This document shows, one piece after another, positions 5,573 through 7,882 of a stretch of 7,882 bases of DNA (positions are counted from its first letter, which is position 1; every line of letters starts with the position of its first letter). Below the pieces are notes generated by a model. It saw only the letters and a program-made list of their open reading frames with translations. It did no database searches and was not told the DNA's origin. The position numbers and the translations under genes were made by a program. The DNA is from Pseudomonadota bacterium (GTDB lineage Bacteria; Pseudomonadota; Gammaproteobacteria; Steroidobacterales; Steroidobacteraceae), in the NCBI GenBank assembly GCA_018241455.1, contig JAFEDW010000091.1:1-7882 (forward strand), in the 5' to 3' direction.

Positions 5573-6838
5573 TCACGGAGCGATCAGTATAAGCGCCGGC
5601 CCGACGGTGTGGAACGAGCCGCAGACCACGACGCGATCGCCCACTTGCGCCAGCGCCTGCGCGCGTGCGACCGCGGCGTCAACGTCGCCGGCGAGTTCCA
5701 ACTCGCCGCGCAGTGTGCCCATGCGCGAACGCAGCCCTTCGGGCGGCAGTGCGCGCGGCCCGGACAACGTGCACAGCAGCCAGCGATCGACGAGCCCGTC
5801 GAGCTGCGCCGCGACCGCGGCCGCATCCTTGTCGCCCAGCACGGCGAACACCGCCAGCGTGCGGCCGCGCACCGGACGCGCGCGCAACTCGGATGCGAGC
5901 ACGGCGGCCGCGGCTTCGTTGTGCGCGACATCGAATACCCACTCCACCGGCCCGGCAACGAACTGCAGCCGGCCCGGCAGGCGGGCCGCGCGCAGGCCGG
6001 CCGCGACCGCTGCAACATCAGGTTGACGCGGCGCCAGCAACACGCGCAGCGCCGCGAGCGCCACCGCCGCGTTGCGGTACTGGATGCTGCCCGCCAGCGC
6101 CGGCGGTGGCAGCCCATCGAAGTCGACGCCGCCGCCGTGCACGTCCCAGCGGCCGTCGGCATGCACGCGCCAGGCGAAGTGCGTGCCCGCGATCTGCGGG
6201 CGGCATTGCAGGCGCACCAGCGCGTCGGTGACCGTCGCAGGCATGCGCGCATCGCCGAGTATCACCGGCTTGCCGGCGCGGAAGATGCCGGCCTTCTCGG
6301 TGCCGATCGCCTCGAGCGTGTCGCCCAGCCAGTCACGATGATCCATCGCCACCGAGCAGAGCACGGCCACATCGGCGTCGACCAGGTTGGTCGCATCGAG
6401 CCGCCCGCCGAGCCCCACCTCCAGCACCGTCAGCCCGACGCCCGCCGCGCGGAAGACCAGCAGCGCCGCCAGCGTGTTGAACTCGAAGTACGTCAGCGTG
6501 TGCTGGCCGCGCGCGGCTTCGATCTCGGCGAATGCAGCGCACAGCGCGGCCTCCGGCACCTCCTGCCCGTCGATGCGGATGCGCTCGGTGTAGCGCAGCA
6601 GATGGGGCGAGGTGAACAGCCCGACCTTGAGCCCGTGCGCCTGGCCGAGCGCGGCGAGCAGCGCCGAGGTCGAACCCTTGCCGTTGGTGCCGCCGACGAT
6701 CGCGGTGCGTCCCGCGGGCGGCAGCAGCGCCAGCCGCTCGGCCACGACGCGCACACGCTCCAGCCCGAGGTCGATGCTGCGCGGGTGCAGCGTGTCCTGG
6801 TAGGCCAGCCATTCGGCCAGCGTGCGGCCGCCGGGCAT
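5573..6838 (-). CDS. folC: Bifunctional folylpolyglutamate synthase / dihydrofolate synthase
   Basis: FolC is a cytosolic Mur-ligase-like enzyme. It adds glutamate to dihydropteroate to make dihydrofolate and extends tetrahydrofolate with further glutamates, using ATP. The 421 residues match E. coli (422). Motifs in order: IDLGLERV (22-29), P-loop GGTNGKGST (49-57), FTSPHL (75-80), EVGLGGRLDATN (140-151), MDHRDWLGDTL with H167 (165-175), EKAGI with K182 as the probable carbamylated Lys (181-185), GRLQ (289-292), DVAHN (303-307) and GSFHTVG (407-413). The C-terminal ligase domain is complete. The ATG at 6838 is 9 nt after the accD stop with no clear ribosome site, so coupling to accD is likely. 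The gene is placed between accD and dedD as in E. coli. Confidence 0.97.
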   Translation of the reverse strand: MPGGRTLAEWLAYQDTLHPRSIDLGLERVRVVAERLALLPPAGRTAIVGGTNGKGSTSALLAALGQAHGLKVGLFTSPHLLRYTERIRIDGQEVPEAALCAAFAEIEAARGQHTLTYFEFNTLAALLVFRAAGVGLTVLEVGLGGRLDATNLVDADVAVLCSVAMDHRDWLGDTLEAIGTEKAGIFRAGKPVILGDARMPATVTDALVRLQCRPQIAGTHFAWRVHADGRWDVHGGGVDFDGLPPPALAGSIQYRNAAVALAALRVLLAPRQPDVAAVAAGLRAARLPGRLQFVAGPVEWVFDVAHNEAAAAVLASELRARPVRGRTLAVFAVLGDKDAAAVAAQLDGLVDRWLLCTLSGPRALPPEGLRSRMGTLRGELELAGDVDAAVARAQALAQVGDRVVVCGSFHTVGPALILIAP

Positions 6839-6847
6839 CGGTATCTG

Positions 6848-7714
6848 CTAGGCGCTGGCCAGCACCGGCCGCCGCTGCAGCAAGCGCAACAGCGCCGCCA
6901 GCTTGTCGCGCATGTCGCGGCGATCGATGATCAGGTCGAGCGCACCGTGCTCGAGCAGGAATTCGCTGCGCTGGAAGCCTTCCGGCAGCGTCTCGCGCAC
7001 GGTCTGCTGGATGACGCGCGGGCCGGCAAAGCCGATCAGCGCCCGCGGTTCGGCCACGTTCAGATCGCCCAGCATCGCCAGGCTCGCCGACACGCCGCCG
7101 GTGGTCGGATCGGTCATGACCGAAATGAACGGCAGCCCGGCGCGCGACAGGCGCGCCAGCGCCGCGCTGGTCTTCGCCATCTGCATCAGCGACAGCAACG
7201 CCTCCTGCATGCGCGCGCCGCCGGTGGCGGAAAAGCACACCAGGCCGCAGCGCTGCTCGAGGCTCTGCGCGGCGGCGCGGCGGAAGCGTTCGCCGACGAC
7301 CGAACCCATCGAGCCGCCGAGGAACTGGAACTCGAAGGCGCAGGCCACGACCGGGTCGCCGTGCAGCCGCCCGGCCAGCGCGATCAGCGCGTCGCGTTCC
7401 CCGGTGGTCTTCTGTGCCTGCGCGAGCCGATCCTTGTAGCGCTTGCTGTCCTTGAACTTGAGCGGGTCTTCGGGCTGCACCTGCGCGCCGATTTCCTGCT
7501 GGCCGTCGGTATCGAGGAACGAGCGCAGCCGCTCGCGCGCGCCGATGCGCATGTGATGCGTGCACTTGGGACAGACGTTGAGATTGCGTTCGAGTTCGGC
7601 GCGGTACAGCACGCCGTCACAGGCCGGGCACTTGATCCACAACCCCTCGGGCACCGAGCGCGAACGCCGCTCGGTCTTGATCCTGGACGGAACGATTTTT
7701 TCAAACCAGGACAA
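6848..7714 (-). CDS. accD: Acetyl-CoA carboxylase carboxyltransferase subunit beta
   Basis: AccD pairs with AccA as the carboxyltransferase that moves CO2 from carboxybiotin on AccB to acetyl-CoA, giving malonyl-CoA for fatty acid synthesis. The 288-residue protein (304 in E. coli) has the N-terminal zinc ribbon C29PAC32 and C48PKC51, then a crotonase-like domain with FEFQFLGGSMGSVVGE (127-142), SATGGARMQE (162-171), DPTTGGVSAS (202-211), GFAGPRVIQQT (228-238) and LPEGFQRSEFLLEHG (243-257). The start is TTG at 7714. The encoded MSWFEKIVPS is the family's normal N-terminus, no ATG is available there, and GGGAG lies 8 nt upstream. The gene begins 3 nt after truA and is separated from folC by 9 nt. 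Confidence 0.98.
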   Translation of the reverse strand: MSWFEKIVPSRIKTERRSRSVPEGLWIKCPACDGVLYRAELERNLNVCPKCTHHMRIGARERLRSFLDTDGQQEIGAQVQPEDPLKFKDSKRYKDRLAQAQKTTGERDALIALAGRLHGDPVVACAFEFQFLGGSMGSVVGERFRRAAAQSLEQRCGLVCFSATGGARMQEALLSLMQMAKTSAALARLSRAGLPFISVMTDPTTGGVSASLAMLGDLNVAEPRALIGFAGPRVIQQTVRETLPEGFQRSEFLLEHGALDLIIDRRDMRDKLAALLRLLQRRPVLASA

Positions 7715-7717
7715 GGG

Positions 7718-7882
7718 CTAGGCTCCCGCGGCCTCGAGGGGGTCGATGATAGCGGAATCGGCGGGCAGGCCGAACTCCGCCGGATAATCGACCTGCCAGA
7801 GGTACAGCCCGTGCGCGGCGACCGTGGCCTCGCCGGTGCTGCGCTGGCGCGATTCGAGCTGTTCGCGCACGCGCCCGGGCGG
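7718..7882 (-). CDS. truA: tRNA pseudouridine(38-40) synthase TruA, C-terminal 54 codons; 5' part outside window
   Basis: The frame is open from the right edge to a TAG at 7720-7718. The visible 54 residues contain TGEATVAAHGLYLWQVDYP, which fits the TruA C-terminal pattern in which a Thr/Ala segment precedes GLYL..VDYP, the last strand of the catalytic domain. A short tail, AEFGLPADSAIIDPLEAAGA, follows. TruA makes pseudouridine at positions 38-40 of tRNA anticodon stem-loops. The catalytic Asp is in the missing part. The location directly upstream of accD, in the truA-accD-folC neighbourhood common in gammaproteobacteria, supports the call. Confidence 0.85.
   Translation of the reverse strand, partial: PPGRVREQLESRQRSTGEATVAAHGLYLWQVDYPAEFGLPADSAIIDPLEAAGA
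7723..7727 (-). promoter_or_regulatory. Ribosome binding site GGGAG supporting the TTG start of accD
   Basis: GGGAG on the minus strand lies within the last codons of truA, 8 nt before the TTG at 7714. The spacing is good and confirms the rare start codon. It also means accD initiation takes place on RNA just traversed by ribosomes ending truA. Confidence 0.65.

Noticed and set aside
5573..7565. Other long minus-strand frame running through accD and folC (from 7565 to 6333)
   Set aside because: It is a shifted frame of accD and folC, Arg/Ala-rich and without motifs. The true frames contain full sets of family motifs.

Overview
The window looks like a stretch of a high-GC gammaproteobacterial chromosome. 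The evidence is the conserved minus-strand order truA(partial)-accD-folC-dedD-cvpA-purF, a short DedD-type SPOR protein with an N-terminal membrane anchor, and genes for LpxH (lipid A synthesis, hence a Gram-negative) and MiaE. I cannot name the genus from sequence alone. A lineage near the Xanthomonadales, Nevskiales or Steroidobacterales is a guess from base composition and gene content.

Layout, right to left along the coding (minus) strand. The last 54 codons of truA (7882-7718) are followed after 3 nt by accD, after 9 nt by folC, after 18 nt by dedD, after 82 nt by cvpA and after 57 nt by purF. Downstream of purF comes a lineage-specific extension: an unrecognised 188-aa protein (2769-2203), a Ser/Thr protein kinase with an N-terminal receiver-like domain (2222-966), and the tRNA hydroxylase gene miaE (969-334). 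The extension genes are packed tightly: 15 nt after purF, then a 20-bp overlap, then a 4-bp GTGA overlap. One polycistronic transcript with coupled translation is therefore likely from truA or further upstream through miaE. On the plus strand the 3' end of lpxH enters from the left edge and converges on miaE. The two coding regions overlap tail to tail by 73 bp, with a strong GC hairpin in the overlap.

The central block combines fatty acid initiation (AccD), folate polyglutamylation (FolC), a septal peptidoglycan-binding protein (DedD), a membrane protein (CvpA) and the first committed step of purine synthesis (PurF). Two features distinguish it from better-known relatives. No trp gene (trpF or trpFBA) or dedA lies between truA and accD. 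Both accD and dedD appear to start with TTG.

Most of the window is ordinary housekeeping DNA. The part most worth a second look is the purF-linked pair of an unknown protein and a kinase. The kinase keeps its catalytic residues but has lost the phosphoacceptor Asp of its receiver domain. I see no mobile elements, CRISPR arrays, tRNA or rRNA genes, and no gene-free stretch longer than 82 nt.
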